Shown: positions 51,240 to 62,948, counted from the first letter of the stretch. The stretch: DNA of 64,000 bases from Phycomyces blakesleeanus NRRL 1555(-) (GCF_001638985.1 NW_017265157.1:744001-808000); one strand, 5' to 3'. Notes: generated from the letters alone by a model not told the origin. Numbers and translations are program-made.

Positions 51240-51341
51240 GGCTATCCTTACGGACAAGACGACGGGACAAGATTTCGAGGACAATATTTTCATCTCTGAC
51301 GTCAGAGATGATTAGTGTAACAATCCCATTTTTTTGGGGGG
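51240..51341. repeat. Left terminal inverted repeat of the MULE
   Basis: Starts GGCTATCCTTACGGACAAG, contains the perfect 18-bp palindrome ATCTCTGACGTCAGAGAT (51292-51309) and ends GTGTAACAATCCC plus a T run and six G. It matches 59878-59980 in reverse complement nearly base for base. The palindrome centre TGACGTCA (51297-51304) is the canonical ATF/CREB bZIP site. Confidence 0.9.
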
Positions 51342-51542
51342 TCAAATCCGAGTATTTCGTAAAAGTTTCAAAAAATATTGATTATAAAAAAAGTTGACAA
51401 TTGAGATAAAATTGATAGAAAGATAAAAGTTGATATAAAAATAAATAGAGATAAAATATATAAAAAAAAAAACTACAAAAATAAAATATTCAATGTTAAT
51501 ATTATCAATGCCAATTCAAGTACAAAATATATACCTTAGTAA

Positions 51543-53894
51543 TTAGTACATGATCGAGTTGTCGCTTAGGCCATATCTTTTGACTATGACTTTGTGGAAA
51601 GGATTTATTTTTGGCCAAGTGAAGTTTCTGATAGGTTTACGTTTCGCAAGGAGAAAGTGGTTGATGTCCAAGATGATGATTATTGGCTTGAATTTTTCTG
51701 GTGTGGTAGTTAATGGAATGAAGAGACAGTCGCCTGTTTCTCTTGGAGTGTTCCAATATACAGCTACTGATCTATTGAACGCATCTGCTACAAGTTGTGG
51801 ATGGTCAATCGTTCCGAACCAATGTTGCTGTGGGAGGGATGATCTTGTATCTTTGAGACTGATTATGAGCGGGTTTGTGGATGCAGGCATGTTGTCATTC
51901 TCCATTCTTCCCTGGTAATATGTATGCTGATATTTTAAGTAGGCTTCTAGCATATTTTCTTTAACTTCAGGCCATTTCTCCTGGTCCTGATATATCTCCA
52001 TTGCTATTGCTCGGTATCCACAGTTGCCATCTGCTTCGGGAGAAAAGACTTCGGTTATATGTTTAGGAGCAATAGTAAGATTTGTTAATATTGTGTGATC
52101 GATTGGCAAGCCAAGATTGGTGATATTTTGCAAGGCTTTTTGCTCTTGAGTTGAGGATATTTGTTTTCTAGAAAATAGAGCAAAACTTGAGTGAAATAGA
52201 TTTAGGTAATGTATTATAAATGAATACTCACTTTTTTTGTTCTTTTGCTATTTTAATTTTTTTTGTATCTTTTTCTTTTTCAGCTTCAATGCAGTGCTCT
52301 AATGCAATCATTTTACGCTTTGTATTTTTGGGTCGGCCTTTGATGGCTTCCACTATTGTTGGACCATTAAGATCCTCAAGTTTCTGCTTGGTCATTTTTT
52401 CTAGTATGTTTTTTACTAAATTATGTATATCTATTTGTTCTTGTTTGCTGTGTGTACTGTGAAAGCCTTCATGAACAAGCTCAAGATCGTGATCAAATTG
52501 AGGTGATATAGTTGTTATTTTAGCAATATTTGCTGGTACTGGTTCTGCGTTGTTAATTGTCAAGTGGTTTATATACAATTATATATTATATGAGAAAATA
52601 ATGTTATAACTTTTATATGTATTACCTTCTCCTTCTAGATAATCTTTTCTCCAGCGTCTTGGAATTAGGGAGATTGGAATTGTATTAAAAATAGCGAGTT
52701 TATGATAGCATGGTAGGAGATAGTTGTAATGTAAGAGGCATTTGCACTCTTTGGTCAATTTTTCAGGTATGATTGATTTTGATAGTTCTAGTTTGATTTT
52801 GTCCATTGCAAAGCAGCTAATTTTTTGACGAATGTCATTTAGTCTCGCTCCGTTGACTTTGTCAAACACAACTTCTGTGTTCTCTCCGAGGCACTCTGTC
52901 ATTAATCTGCATTTACGATCATCAACCTATTTAATATACAAATATATTATAGCAAATAATTATAATTAGAGAACTTATTCAACTAACACATAAAATAAAA
53001 TAAGATAATGCAAACTTACCAGTTCCTGATACCACTTTTTCACTTTTAGTGTCACTGTCATCAATTTACCAGAAGAGGTACCAAGAGAATGCTTGAGGGA
53101 AACATGTGCACTTTCTGCGCGGTTGGAGGTACGATTTCCAAAGTGAGGGTATTTATAAACATACATGTTTACCCAGTTCTCCTTGTCTTTCATTTTTCTA
53201 GTAAATTACACAAAAATTACCAATTTTTTATAATTAATAAGCCATTTTTGTCAAGTTCAATGGCTCTATATGTACCTTTCAAGAAAATTACTGGCGGTTT
53301 TCCCCTGGTCCTTGCAATTCTCCTTTGCAAACTCGAGGTACCCATCTGTCTCTTTCTTTACTTCTTTGGGCGTCTCACACTTCAAAGCAATCTTGTTAAG
53401 AAACCCTGCCAAAGTCTCCAAAAGCTCTCTCTTCTCACTGCTCTCTTCTCCCTTCATCGTTGGTAGCAAGTCTTTTTTGAAATTATCTTTTATATGCTTA
53501 TAGCATAAGACTTGCTTCAACTCAGGGAAAACACAGGTAATTGCATTTCGCAATGCTTTCTCATTGTCAGTTATAAACACATTAGGAAGAAGAGGTATGT
53601 ATGTGTTTGTTTGTGTTTGTGTTGTTGTTGCTGTATTGTTGTTACTATTGCCACTGTTATTGTCTTCAACATCTGGCCAAACTGCATCATGGAGACAACG
53701 AAGTACCCAGAGATAATTCTCAACCCTTTCATGCTCTACCCAAGCACCAGCAATAGGGAATGTCTTCAATGTTCTGCGAGATTTACCAGTTACATTACTG
53801 GTACCAACAATATTGACAAATGTCATTCTATGGCTATTTGTCTTATATGTAGCATCAATGATTATTGTCTCAGGCATTCTTTGCGCTTCCTCAA
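51543..53894 (-). pseudogene. MULE transposase, C-terminal part with OTU domain (separated from its N-terminus)
   Basis: Continues the transposase after the CACTA insertion. Exon 53894-53266 has PETIIIDATYKTN with the first catalytic Asp, FITDNEKALRNAI with the second, and CYKHIKDNFKKDLL. After an intron (about 53194-53270) NRTSNRAESAHVSLK holds the Glu. The next exons give a SWIM-type zinc finger (KECKCLLHYNYLLPCYH), a Lys-rich linker (KGRPKNTKRKM) and finally an OTU-like cysteine protease domain: SPEADGNCGYRAIAMEIY with the Asp-Gly-Asn-Cys motif, then GTIDHPQLVADAF, and INHFLLAKRKP with the likely catalytic His. The stop is near 51543. Apart from the insertion no stop or frameshift was seen in the exons read. 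Confidence 0.82.
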
Positions 53895-54225
53895 CACTAC
53901 GGGAAAAAACTCAGGATTTTCGAATTTGTGACTTTCTTTTCGGTCTATAATAACTAAAAAATCATCAAAAATTCAAAATGAAACAAGAAAGTCTGTTTTT
54001 TGAAAAGATTGACAAAAGGCAAATTGAACACCAAAAATTAAATCTCCTGATAGACAAAAGTACATTTTAACTACAGATTTTACATTTTTAGTAGATGTAG
54101 ATTGCAACTGATGACTATTAAAAGTCAGAGGTAAAAGAGAGAAAAATATCTAAACATATTTTATCCTCCCAGCAAAAAGTTAAGACAATTCGAAAAAAAA
54201 ATGTATTACACAAAAAAAAAACAAA

Positions 54226-57200
54226 TTATATGTCTGCATTACAACCAAGCAACAATTTTGGTCCACGGTTCAGTTCTGGCCAGACAATATACTGTTCATT
54301 AGTGGCTGTAGACACCACCAAGCCAACCAGCTCTTTTACATCAGCCAGATGAACAACCTTTGGCTTCGCGGGTACATTTTTCATGACAGGAATTCCATTT
54401 GTTTCATGGATGGCATATACCTGGACAAGAGCAAGTGGCCACCTCTTGTTGTTGAGCTTGTGCTCAAAGAAAACGACAACCTTCCCAAAGAAATCCTTAT
54501 AGATTGGAGAGTAGCTCTGCCCAATGTTGCAGTTCTCATCAACCTGAATCTGTAATCTGATGTTATGTGCCTCCCTTACACAATTTTGGTCGAGCGCAGA
54601 GTCAATCACACAACCATTGACAAATGCCTTGTGGCTAGTTTGTATAGCTGCTTCAATCATGCTACACTCTTTCCCCTTTGATTCATAAAAGTCTTCAAGA
54701 AGTTTTGAAAGACATGAAATGCCTTCAAAACTATCTCAAATCGTTCTATTCCTCAAAGGCCTCCAGAACTCAATATCAGACCCAGCACCAACACATTCAC
54801 CTTCACCCGTCATTGGCCAACCAGCAGAGGAATCTTCATATGCAAGAAGTCTTGCTGCTATATATGCCTTTGTGCGCTCTACCTGTCTGGTCTGTGCCAA
54901 GCCAAGCATGATATTGTCAGTGTTGGTTCTGATGGCAGAGTTACTCTTAATGGCATTAGAGTACTCACCGATTGCTCTTTCTACCAATCTAGCACTGTAT
55001 GATCTTGGCGGGCCAAATGCTTCGATCATATCTGGGTAGTGTTGTAAGAGGTGCTGGTTAATGGTGAAAACCTTAAGATCGACCTTGTCCTCGGCAAGCA
55101 GAGTCTCAAGGTACACATTCCATTCAACAAGTTCTCTAAGATAGAAGTTAGTATATATTTTTAAAAAAGAATAACAAATAATAATATTTAATATACCTTT
55201 TTATTGAGGCTTGTTCCTCTACTGATAACTCCCAGCTCATGAGTAAATTGCACACTTGTACAAGGCCAAGCAATGCCTTCCGTGCAGGTATATTTCTTAT
55301 CCGTTCTGCTACTAGAGTCAGAACAACGAACAGAAGGAAGTCTGCCCAGTCTACTGCCTTAAAGTATCCTGCATTCTTTGATACGTCTCTCCAAGCACCA
55401 TGAAATGATGTAGGGATCGTTTTCCTTGTCGATGCCATTGCTGCACCTATCTCTTTCTGGACTCCAGCAGAGAGAACAAGCAGATGTTTTTTTCTGTACT
55501 TGCCAGTGACGAGCCCCCAGACCTGTTTTGCTACACCATGGCAGATACTGTGCATTTCATCCAAGGCGAAGAAATATGGCCTGGAGAATGCATCCAATGT
55601 TGCCAGTGGTAATTGTCCTGTAAGTCCTCTTCGGCTGGACTCGTCTGCCTCACGGAAATCACAGAAGCTCCCCAGTGTACGTAGGGCAGTGGCTGGTGAC
55701 ATACAGAAATACTGACTGTGGCCAGGAGATTGACCAACAACATGGCAGATTCTGCAGCCATCTTTGCTCATGTGGCCAACATGACATGCTAGCTTTGCCA
55801 GAGCTGGGATATCACCCATTGCCATTAACACGTGGACCTTGGCCTTGATGGTTTCCGTGTGTTGTATCCAACATAATCGTAGATTTAAATTAAAAGTACA
55901 GACACTCAATAAATACGTACATTGAGTTACCGACAACTAGTAACGATACTAAAAGATATACCTTCCCTTATACAAGGAAATTACGTAAAGAACATACTAA
56001 GACAAATACTAAGACTCTAGTCAATAACACTAAAAACATAAGAACTAAATCATAGAAGATAATGGTAGAGAAACAGACATTACATGATATCATCATATCA
56101 TCACCAAGCTAAATACAATGTCTATATAAACGCACAATACTAATAGCAATAGAACAGCATCTCTTTTCTGATTCTTGCACTTCTTCTAATAAAACAAAGT
56201 CTCACCGTACTCTCGTCTGCACTCGTTTTATTTTATATCTTATTTTTACCTCATACATAACACCGTGGCTGTTTTGACAATCATTCCTTCAGACTGCAAC
56301 ACATGGAGATCTCTGACAATTGGTCTCATAAATGACCAGAAGTCAGTGGGTGCCTTGGGCTCACGAATCATGACAAGCTGGACCATTATTTTTCTTTTGT
56401 ACCAGATCATTGGATTCAAGTTCAAGATGGTGGCATGGACAATTGTTACTGATCTGGGAATATTGTGAGGAGCAAACCCATCCACAGACAGCGAAATTGC
56501 AATGTCATCACTTCCCAAGAAGAGATGCTTCTTAGACTGGTAGGTCTGACCATCAAATACATCAGTCTTTGTGCCATCTTGACTTGGCTCGTGGTGGTAA
56601 TGGTAGCGCATCTCTGTTCTGGTGCTATCATTGGCCAAACAGAAAGCAAGTTGTCTGCCCAGAGGAAGTTGAACCATGGTTCTTGCAGGAACCAACATAC
56701 CATTGTCTTGGGCACTCTTGTAGTGATCTTCACCGCAATGCAGGCACTTGGTTTCATTTGCATCAAACAATATACAGCTATTGCAGCAAACGTCATATTT
56801 CTTCTCCTCTATTCTGGAGAAACGCTTCAGAAGCTCTTGACCGAGGTAAGGTGTGCATGCTCTATATGTGCTTGTAGAGCTAGCAAGAATCTTGTTGAAG
56901 TGGCTGGCAATCTTTTCATGGGCATTACAAGAAATTCCAAACTTCTTGACGATTTGGATAAATTCCAGGTTCTTTACATCGTTGGTACTGGGAGTGGGGA
57001 GAGGTTGGCTGAAGTCAAACACCAAAGGTGCGGTTGCATCTTCAATTTCTTCCATGACAGTTGATTCCTCCATGATATTATCATGTTCCATATCGGCATC
57101 ATACTTTAATAAGGTAAATAGTAATCAGTATAATGACTTTATACTATATATATCTATAACTTATCATGGGCTCATCATTTTCAGTTCTGTCAACGATATC

Positions 57201-57512
57201 CATATTTTCATCACTGATCATATTAATGTCATCACTGTTTGTTTACCAAAGTATCTAGATAATTAATATATTATCTATCTTTTTGTATTTTAGTTTTCAA
57301 TAAGCTTACTCAACGATCAAGCTTGGGGCTGGTGCTGGCATAGACTGGATTTCAACAGGGAGAGAAACGTCTTGGATGAAAGATCCATTGATAGCTGCAT
57401 CTACCAGCTTTTTAAGACATCTATTTCGACATTTGGTAGCATTTGAAGAGCTATTGTAAGGCAAATGACAGGAACTGCATTTGTGAGGGGAGATCTTTGT
57501 GATTCGAACCAT
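54226..57512 (-). pseudogene. CACTA transposase (TNP2/Transposase_21-like), interrupted by a solo LTR
   Basis: Start ATG 57510-57512 with a Cys-rich first exon (MVRITKISPHKCSSCHLPYN). Small acidic exons follow, then the main body: CCNSCILFDANETKCLHCG (zinc-binding), MVQLPLGRQLAFCL, ISLSVDGFAPHNIPRS with the likely catalytic Asp, TDFWSFMRPIVRDLHVLQ. The reading VKTATETIKAKVHVLMAMGD is broken between KTAT and ETIK by a 403-bp solo LTR and is exact when the LTR is removed. Then KDGCRICHVVGQSPGHSQYF (zinc), YFFALDEMHSICHGVAKQVW and NAGYFKAVDWADFL. An in-frame TGA lies at 54736-54738 (after PLRNRTI). The end is FVNGCVIDSALDQNC...LLLGCNADI. Two independent lesions make it a pseudogene. Confidence 0.85.
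55860..56262 (+). mobile_element. Solo LTR, 403 bp, with 5-bp target duplication
   Basis: Begins TGTTGTATCCAACA and ends CATACATAACA (TG...CA), flanked on both sides by CCGTG (55855-55859 and 56263-56267). Inside, a TATA-like tctatataaacgc at about 56118-56130 and an AATAAAA signal at about 56189 set the plus orientation. No internal retrotransposon sequence is left, so it arose by recombination between two LTRs. It sits inside the coding exon of the CACTA transposase. Confidence 0.9.
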
Positions 57513-57848
57513 ATTTTGGAGTAAGTAAAAAAAATAAAAAGAACTTTTGTTATATAAGTGATTGTAGAAGTAATTGCTTTCTGAATGAATATGTTTATAC
57601 TTAATTATATCAATGTAATAATGGCATGGATAATTTGAATGTACGCTCATAATCTTAAAGGGGTAACTCTATGCCATCATTCTAAAATTACTAGATCAAT
57701 AATTCTTCAAGAGTAGCCAATAGATTTGGACAAGTAATTTGAAACTAATAATTTGGAGCTAACGATTTGAAACTAATAATAGTTTTAGGGAAAATTTTTC
57801 TTCTTTCTTTCTTTTTCTATAACAAACTCATTACTTTTTTTTACTATT

Positions 57849-58513
57849 ATGAATAATATAGATAATTCAGTGATTCAGTTGCTTCAAGGCATTCAAGATG
57901 TGCTTATTTCTCTAAAGAATAGTCAAGAAGCATTGGAGAAAAACAAGATGCAATGCAACTCGAAATAACAAGTCTTTGCAATGAATTGAAAGATTGAGAA
58001 CTCCTGAATAATACTATTGTAGCTTCTGTCAATGTAAGTAAATACTATAATAATTAAAGCCTTGTCAATTAATATCAGCTACAATAGATATATACTGACT
58101 CTATCCCAAGACCAGTACCAAACATCTGTAATATAAATTCCAATCATGTATTACAGATGATTGAGCAAGACCTAGGAATAAGTCCAACCGCAGAAGTCAA
58201 AGGGACTATCAACACTTGCATCAAGCATATTTGTGATCAGCTTGCTGCTCTTTCGTCTGTTCAGATTCTCAGACCCAATCCAAGCTGGACATCTATCCCT
58301 CAAGAGGACTGGACCAGAATGTGTGTCAGTCATTCACACGTGCTCAAGAATTATGGAATTGATTTCACCAGATGTCATAAAAACTGGGCATCAATCACAA
58401 AGGTTAGTCAGTTATGGAGAAGTTGTAGAAAGCAACACCTCTCTGGTAAGTTCATATCAGGTAGATATAATAAACTGTATACTAAATATGAAAATATGAA
58501 ATTATTCAAATGA
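57849..58513 (+). pseudogene. CACTA second gene (accessory, possibly TNPA-like), degraded copy
   Basis: First exon from ATG 57849 (MNNIDNSVIQLLQGIQDVLI) is a coiled coil broken by a frameshift near 57950 and a TGA. An intron from about 58034 leads to the second exon with LGISPTAEVKGTINTCIKHI, RPNPSWTSIP and NYGIDFTRCHKNWASITKV. The same two-exon plan with similar sequence occurs at 61693-62948 in the CACTA derivative. No named domain is recognised. By position it is the counterpart of the DNA-binding TNPA product of plant CACTA elements; that role is inference. Confidence 0.6.
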
Positions 58514-58960
58514 TATTTAGCCAATACAATTAATGAATAAAGAATTGTTCTTTTTATAACAACCAATAAAAACATTTTTAAATAAAAATCCTCTATGAAA
58601 TAAAACTTTTTTGCCCAATTAAAACTGTGAACAAATCCGAATATATATAAATGAGAGCCATTTAAGAGAATGTTTTTGTTGAAATGACCAATACAATTTA
58701 AGCATATACTATGATAAAATGTATTTTATCCAATTAAAATAATTATAAAAACCAAAATAATATTTTATTACCAATTAAAAAACTTTTTTCTTTCATTCAT
58801 ACCAATAGAAACCTTTTTCTATTCTTTTACTACCAATTAAAATAAGGGTATAGCAGATGGGTAAATATAGCGGGATATGAATAAAAGCTAACATCAATAA
58901 GCTAACAGCAATTAAAATATATTACTTAAAAGGGAACTAGAGATTCCACTGCGATTCGTG

Positions 58961-59020
58961 AGAATCACCAGCTCAATCCCAAGCCGAATCTCCAGCTGAA
59001 TCCCCAGCTGAATCCCCACT
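58961..59020. repeat. Five-unit 12-bp subterminal array of the CACTA element
   Basis: On the minus strand, directly inside the terminal CACTACAGGAAAAAAA, come GTGGGGATTCA, GCTGGGGATTCA, GCTGGAGATTCG, GCTTGGGATTGA and GCTGGTGATTCT. The units are about 12 bp and share the core GRGATTC. Such subterminal repeats are the usual binding sites of the accessory protein in CACTA elements. Confidence 0.85.
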
Positions 59021-59035
59021 TTTTTTCCTGTAGTG

Positions 59036-59786
59036 CAATTGCATTCTTGTGAACAAAGAAAACCATGTTGATTCTTTTGTCATCTGTATTATCAACAGTA
59101 TAGTGGATATAGAAGTCCAGGTCTTGTAAAGTGATAATAAAACCAAACATTTCCTTTCCTTCATAATCTTTTCCAAAGTGCTGCTTGATGTTCTCAATGT
59201 CTTGACATACAACATTGGTGTATCCATATATCTTCAAACTGTTGAAGATGATTGATACATCATCATTATTCTCCAGATGTCTTGTTACAAGGGCCATGTC
59301 CTCAGGCAAAAGTTTTTGGTGCATAGCATACGCCTTACGATCTTCCTCAATTGGATGGTTATGTTGTGCCTCACACAAGTGCACAGCAACTCTTCCGTCT
59401 TTTTTCTTAGAGGCGTACACAAAGCATTGGCAGCCATGCTTTTGTGTATCCTTGACATGTTTTCTTTCCCATCCAGGAAGGGGACTCTCTTTGCTAGTAG
59501 AGGTTTCTAAAGCAATCTTTGCAGCCTTATGAGTGTCTCTATATTTGCCCGCATGCTTACAGATAATCTTTATGCAAGTTTCTGATGAAAACATGGTGGA
59601 AAATGCAATATTATGTGTGGCACCATATGTCTTGACAGCTTCACGAACAGCTACAGTTGAAGAAAATTGTCTTCCAACAAGAAAGATAGAATTAAACTCG
59701 GTCAAAGCAGTATTGTACTTCTTGGAAGAAGTCTCACTGACAATGACAAGGTCATTGGTGTTGTTGGTGTTGTTGATGTTGCTCAT
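59036..59786 (-). pseudogene. MULE transposase, N-terminal part
   Basis: Begins at ATG 59784-59786 (MSNINNTNNTNDLVIVSETS). It carries a FAR1/FLYWCH-like DNA-binding region with a Cys/His pattern: TCIKIICKHAGK, GCQCFVYASKKK, then HLCEAQHNH. The reading reaches FFVHKNAI and then enters the CACTA end. When the CACTA element and one copy of the duplicated TTG are ignored the frame continues as HKNAIEEAQRMPETI into the fragment at 53894, which proves the two parts are one interrupted gene. Confidence 0.85.
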
Positions 59787-59877
59787 ATTAAATGTCAAAA
59801 AAATTATGCACTGATGTTGTAGTAAAAAAAGGGCAGTGATTTTATTGGCAATCCGAAGAATCATTTATCTAGTTGCT

Positions 59878-59980
59878 CCCCCCAAAAAAAATGGGATTGT
59901 TACACTAATCATCTCTGACGTCAGAGATGGATATCTTTTCCTCGAAATCTTGTCCCGTCATCTTGTCCGTAAGGATAGCC
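59878..59980. repeat. Right terminal inverted repeat of the MULE
   Basis: Reverse complement of the left repeat, including the same 18-bp palindrome at 59911-59928. The only larger difference is a short stretch (AAAGATATC instead of CAATATTTT) between the GAGG block and the palindrome. Confidence 0.9.
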
Positions 59981-60214
59981 TAAGATTTCAAGAACAATAT
60001 TTTTATCTCTGATGTCAGAGATGTTTGGTGTAACAATCTCAATTTTTTGGGGGGTCCAATCCAAGTATTGCATAAAAGTTTCAAAAAATATTGATTTTAA
60101 AAAAAGTTAACAATTGAAATAAAAATTGATAGAAGGGTAAGAGTTGATATAGAGATAAATAGAGATAAAAAATATAAAAAAAACTACAAAAATGAAATAT
60201 TAACAGTTAATATT
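59981..60214. mobile_element. Second MULE copy, left end (same orientation as the first)
   Basis: Immediately after the right repeat of the first MULE, AAGATTTCAAGAACAATATTT and the decayed palindrome ATCTCTGATGTCAGAGAT (60005-60022) repeat the first copy in direct orientation. They are followed by GGTGTAACAATCTCA, six G, and the same internal sequence (AAAAGTTTCAAAAAATATTG). The copy differs by many substitutions, so it is older. It resumes at 63751-63800 after an inserted element, then stops matching near 63798. Confidence 0.85.
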
Positions 60215-61692
60215 AGAGACATTTGTGAACTCAGATTTTCAACTTTTTGCACGAGCTCATTGTCTTAGAAAGAAAACTCAATGTTACATACACATCTATA
60301 TAGAGACACTACTCTACCAACTTGTGTGGTATTTCAGGTACGAAACAATAGAAAAATAAAATATTTGATAATAGAGACGTATAGAAATACTTTGAGACTG
60401 TATATAAGTTGTCTTTATTCATAAATAAAAAGTGTCCCTTTTTATAAGAAAACACAATCTGCTCTTGTCATTATGTCTTAGTTTCTTAAGGTTTTCTTCC
60501 TTTACTATATTTGGTTATTAGAGTGTATTTACTGCTTAACTAGTGTCGGTGTTACAATTATGACATCAAGTCATAAATCGTACTTCTTTAGCTCTTAGCT
60601 ACTCTTTTCTCTTTTATACTAGAGCTTTAGGACTTCCTACTAAATTAGCTCCATATCGATCTGACACAGTTTACCCGGCAGTATGATATAATTATCTTAA
60701 CAATCTTTAAGATATTATCTACAGTACTAACTGTAATAATTATTTGGCTGATTACTTAATCGTTTATATATATTTTATACTGACAAGATGATAGCTACTA
60801 CGCTATCCCAATATGAATATGTTCTTATATGTGATAAATCCAACATCCGAGTGTCTGGATCACCACAACTTGATTAAAGTTTGGTAGAAAATCTACCAAA
60901 CCTTATTCAAATTGGTAGCCTCTAATATTCATTTATTTGCTTTTCTAAACTGATGCTATTTAAACAGCAGAAATATATAGAGAAATGTAACTTTCAAATA
61001 TAAGCTTACAATGGCATAGAAAAAGTTTGATTATATATTTTTATACGCAATTTACTCTAATTCTATATCACATATGGCTTGGAAAAAATATATGCAATAC
61101 AGTTTCCAATTACATATAGAATTTACAGCTGTTTTATAGTCAAAGCAACAAAAAGTTTAGTTGAATCAATAGCATACCCTATGGGAAAAAATGGCGGTTT
61201 TTTGCTTTTGTGACTATGTTTTCGGCCTATAATAATTAAAAAATCACTAAGAATTCAATTTGAAACTAGAAAATCTCTGTTTTTTGAAAAGGTTGACAAA
61301 AAGCAAATTGACCACCTAAAATTAAATCTCCTGATAGACAAAAGTAAGCTTTAATTACAGACTTTACATTTTTAGTAAATGTAGATTGCAATTGATGGCT
61401 ATTAAAAGTCAGAAGTAAAAGAGAAGAAAATATCTAAACTTTTTGCTGAGAGAATAAAATATGTTAAGACAATTTGAAAAAAAAGTACTATAAAAAAATA
61501 TAAACTCAAGGACAGAAGCTAAAACATTGCGTAATAGCTGTTATTAGAACTACAGTAGCCCAATAATAATATTGGCTGGACCAATAGGTTAAACTCATTT
61601 ATATGAAACTAATAATAGACAATAGAAAATTTTTTTAGCCTTTATCTTTCTTTCACAACAATTTTTTTTCTCAGGTAAATCAAACTCTCAAC

Positions 61693-62948
61693 ATGAATAA
61701 CACAGATAACAATTCCATCTCTTTGCTACATATAATGTACAATGAGATACTATCTTTGAAGGCAGGCCAAGAAAAGGCCAAACTTGAAATGAAGGCACAG
61801 ATCTCAGAGTTGAAGCTCGAAATGAAGATGAGCATCGAAGATTTGAATTTGGAGATTACAGCTCTCCAGAGCCAACTGGAGAATAGAAACATTCCTAACC
61901 AACACACTTCGCCTTCTGTCTCTGTCATTGTAAGACAAAAAATAAAACAAGTTGAATATATATTAATATGTCATTTAATAGTCTAGTGCTAATATCATCC
62001 GCAAACCAGTGAGCATATTCCATGATATAACTTTAAAGCATATTGTTGTGAATGAGTATTGATTACTGCTGAATATGAGAGTAAGACTGAAGGATAAAAT
62101 AATATCCTCAGTTATTCCAGTCAAACGGATCTGCCTTTATGATATTATCTAATACACAGATCATCATACATGTAATTGATTATTTATTATTATCATCATG
62201 ACATGAGATATACAAATACATATACATTATATATATGGCACTATTATATTTCATCTACATATTTTTTTTATTAGACAAATACTTAATTGAGAGACTACAA
62301 CTACAACTATTTAATATTATGAAACATTACCCAAGTGTCTGGGTCAGAATAGTAAAATATTACCAATAGCATAAATGCTCTTCTTTATCAAAACTCTTGG
62401 ACTGATCTGACTGGAGAAGTATCATATCAATTGGTCTTTCCAGATCTTTCCAGAAGAACAATACTTTCGGAAGATGACTCATTGTGATAAAGATTACTTA
62501 AGCACATACTGAATTACAAATTAGAAAAACATATAAATATCAGTAGATAGTTCCGTGTAGAAAGACAATCGAATTTTATCATTCTTTACTTTTCTTTTGG
62601 AGATAAATAACCTACACAAGTTCTCACGAATTATTTTGTCTATATTATATTTTGCTTTATTTTCTCCCCACAACACATATCTTCAAGATGATAAGTGAAG
62701 ATCTTGATATTGAAATAACAAGTAACGAAAAGGCCACACTCAATATGTGTACAAAGCTTATATGTGATGATATGGCTGCCCATCCTTCGTTGATCACTCT
62801 TGGTCCTAATCCTAGTTGGGGGTCTATACCAGTAGCACTTAAGAAAGAAATGTGTGCCAGGCACGCAAATATAATGAAGGATTCTGGTATAGACTTCACT
62901 AGATGTCTCAGAAACTGGGCATCAACTGCAAGAGTTGCACATCTCTGA
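61693..62948 (+). pseudogene. CACTA accessory gene in the shortened element
   Basis: Exon 1 starts at ATG 61693 (MNNTDNNSISLLHIMYNEIL) and is a Glu/Lys-rich coiled coil (KAQISELKLEMKMSIEDLNL) up to a GTAAG donor near 61930. Exon 2 near 62688 reads MISEDLDIEITSNEKATLNM, LGPNPSWGSIPVALKKEMCA and DSGIDFTRCLRNWASTARV, then an in-frame TGA (62946-62948) where the homologous copy at 58157 continues as SQLWRSCRKQ. The core PNPSWxSIP and GIDFTRCxxNWAS is conserved between the two copies, so it was under selection. The early TGA may make this copy non-functional. Confidence 0.6.

Larger units (their letters stand above)
53895..59035. mobile_element. CACTA (En/Spm-type) DNA transposon, 5141 bp
   Basis: Left end CACTACGGGAAAAAAC; reverse complement of the right end CACTACAGGAAAAAAAGT. 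The trinucleotide CAA flanks both ends (53892-53894 and 59036-59038), the 3-bp duplication normal for this superfamily. It carries a TNP2-type transposase on the minus strand and a smaller gene on the plus strand. The right end has a five-unit 12-bp subterminal array. It is inactive now: its transposase has an in-frame TGA and a solo LTR insertion. Confidence 0.93.
51240..59980. mobile_element. Mutator-like element (MULE) with OTU-containing transposase, split by a CACTA element
   Basis: Terminal inverted repeats of about 102 bp (51240-51341 and 59878-59980) enclose a MULE-type transposase on the minus strand. Removing the CACTA insert (53895-59035 plus one CAA) leaves an element of about 3.6 kb with an apparently continuous spliced frame. 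No 9-bp target duplication was visible next to the repeats. On the right a second, related end starts immediately, which may have removed it. Confidence 0.85.

Noticed and set aside
60380..60860. Possible second solo LTR in the left part of the ATT-flanked element
   Set aside because: TATA-like and AATAAA-like strings occur, but no TG...CA edges with a 5-bp duplication could be found.
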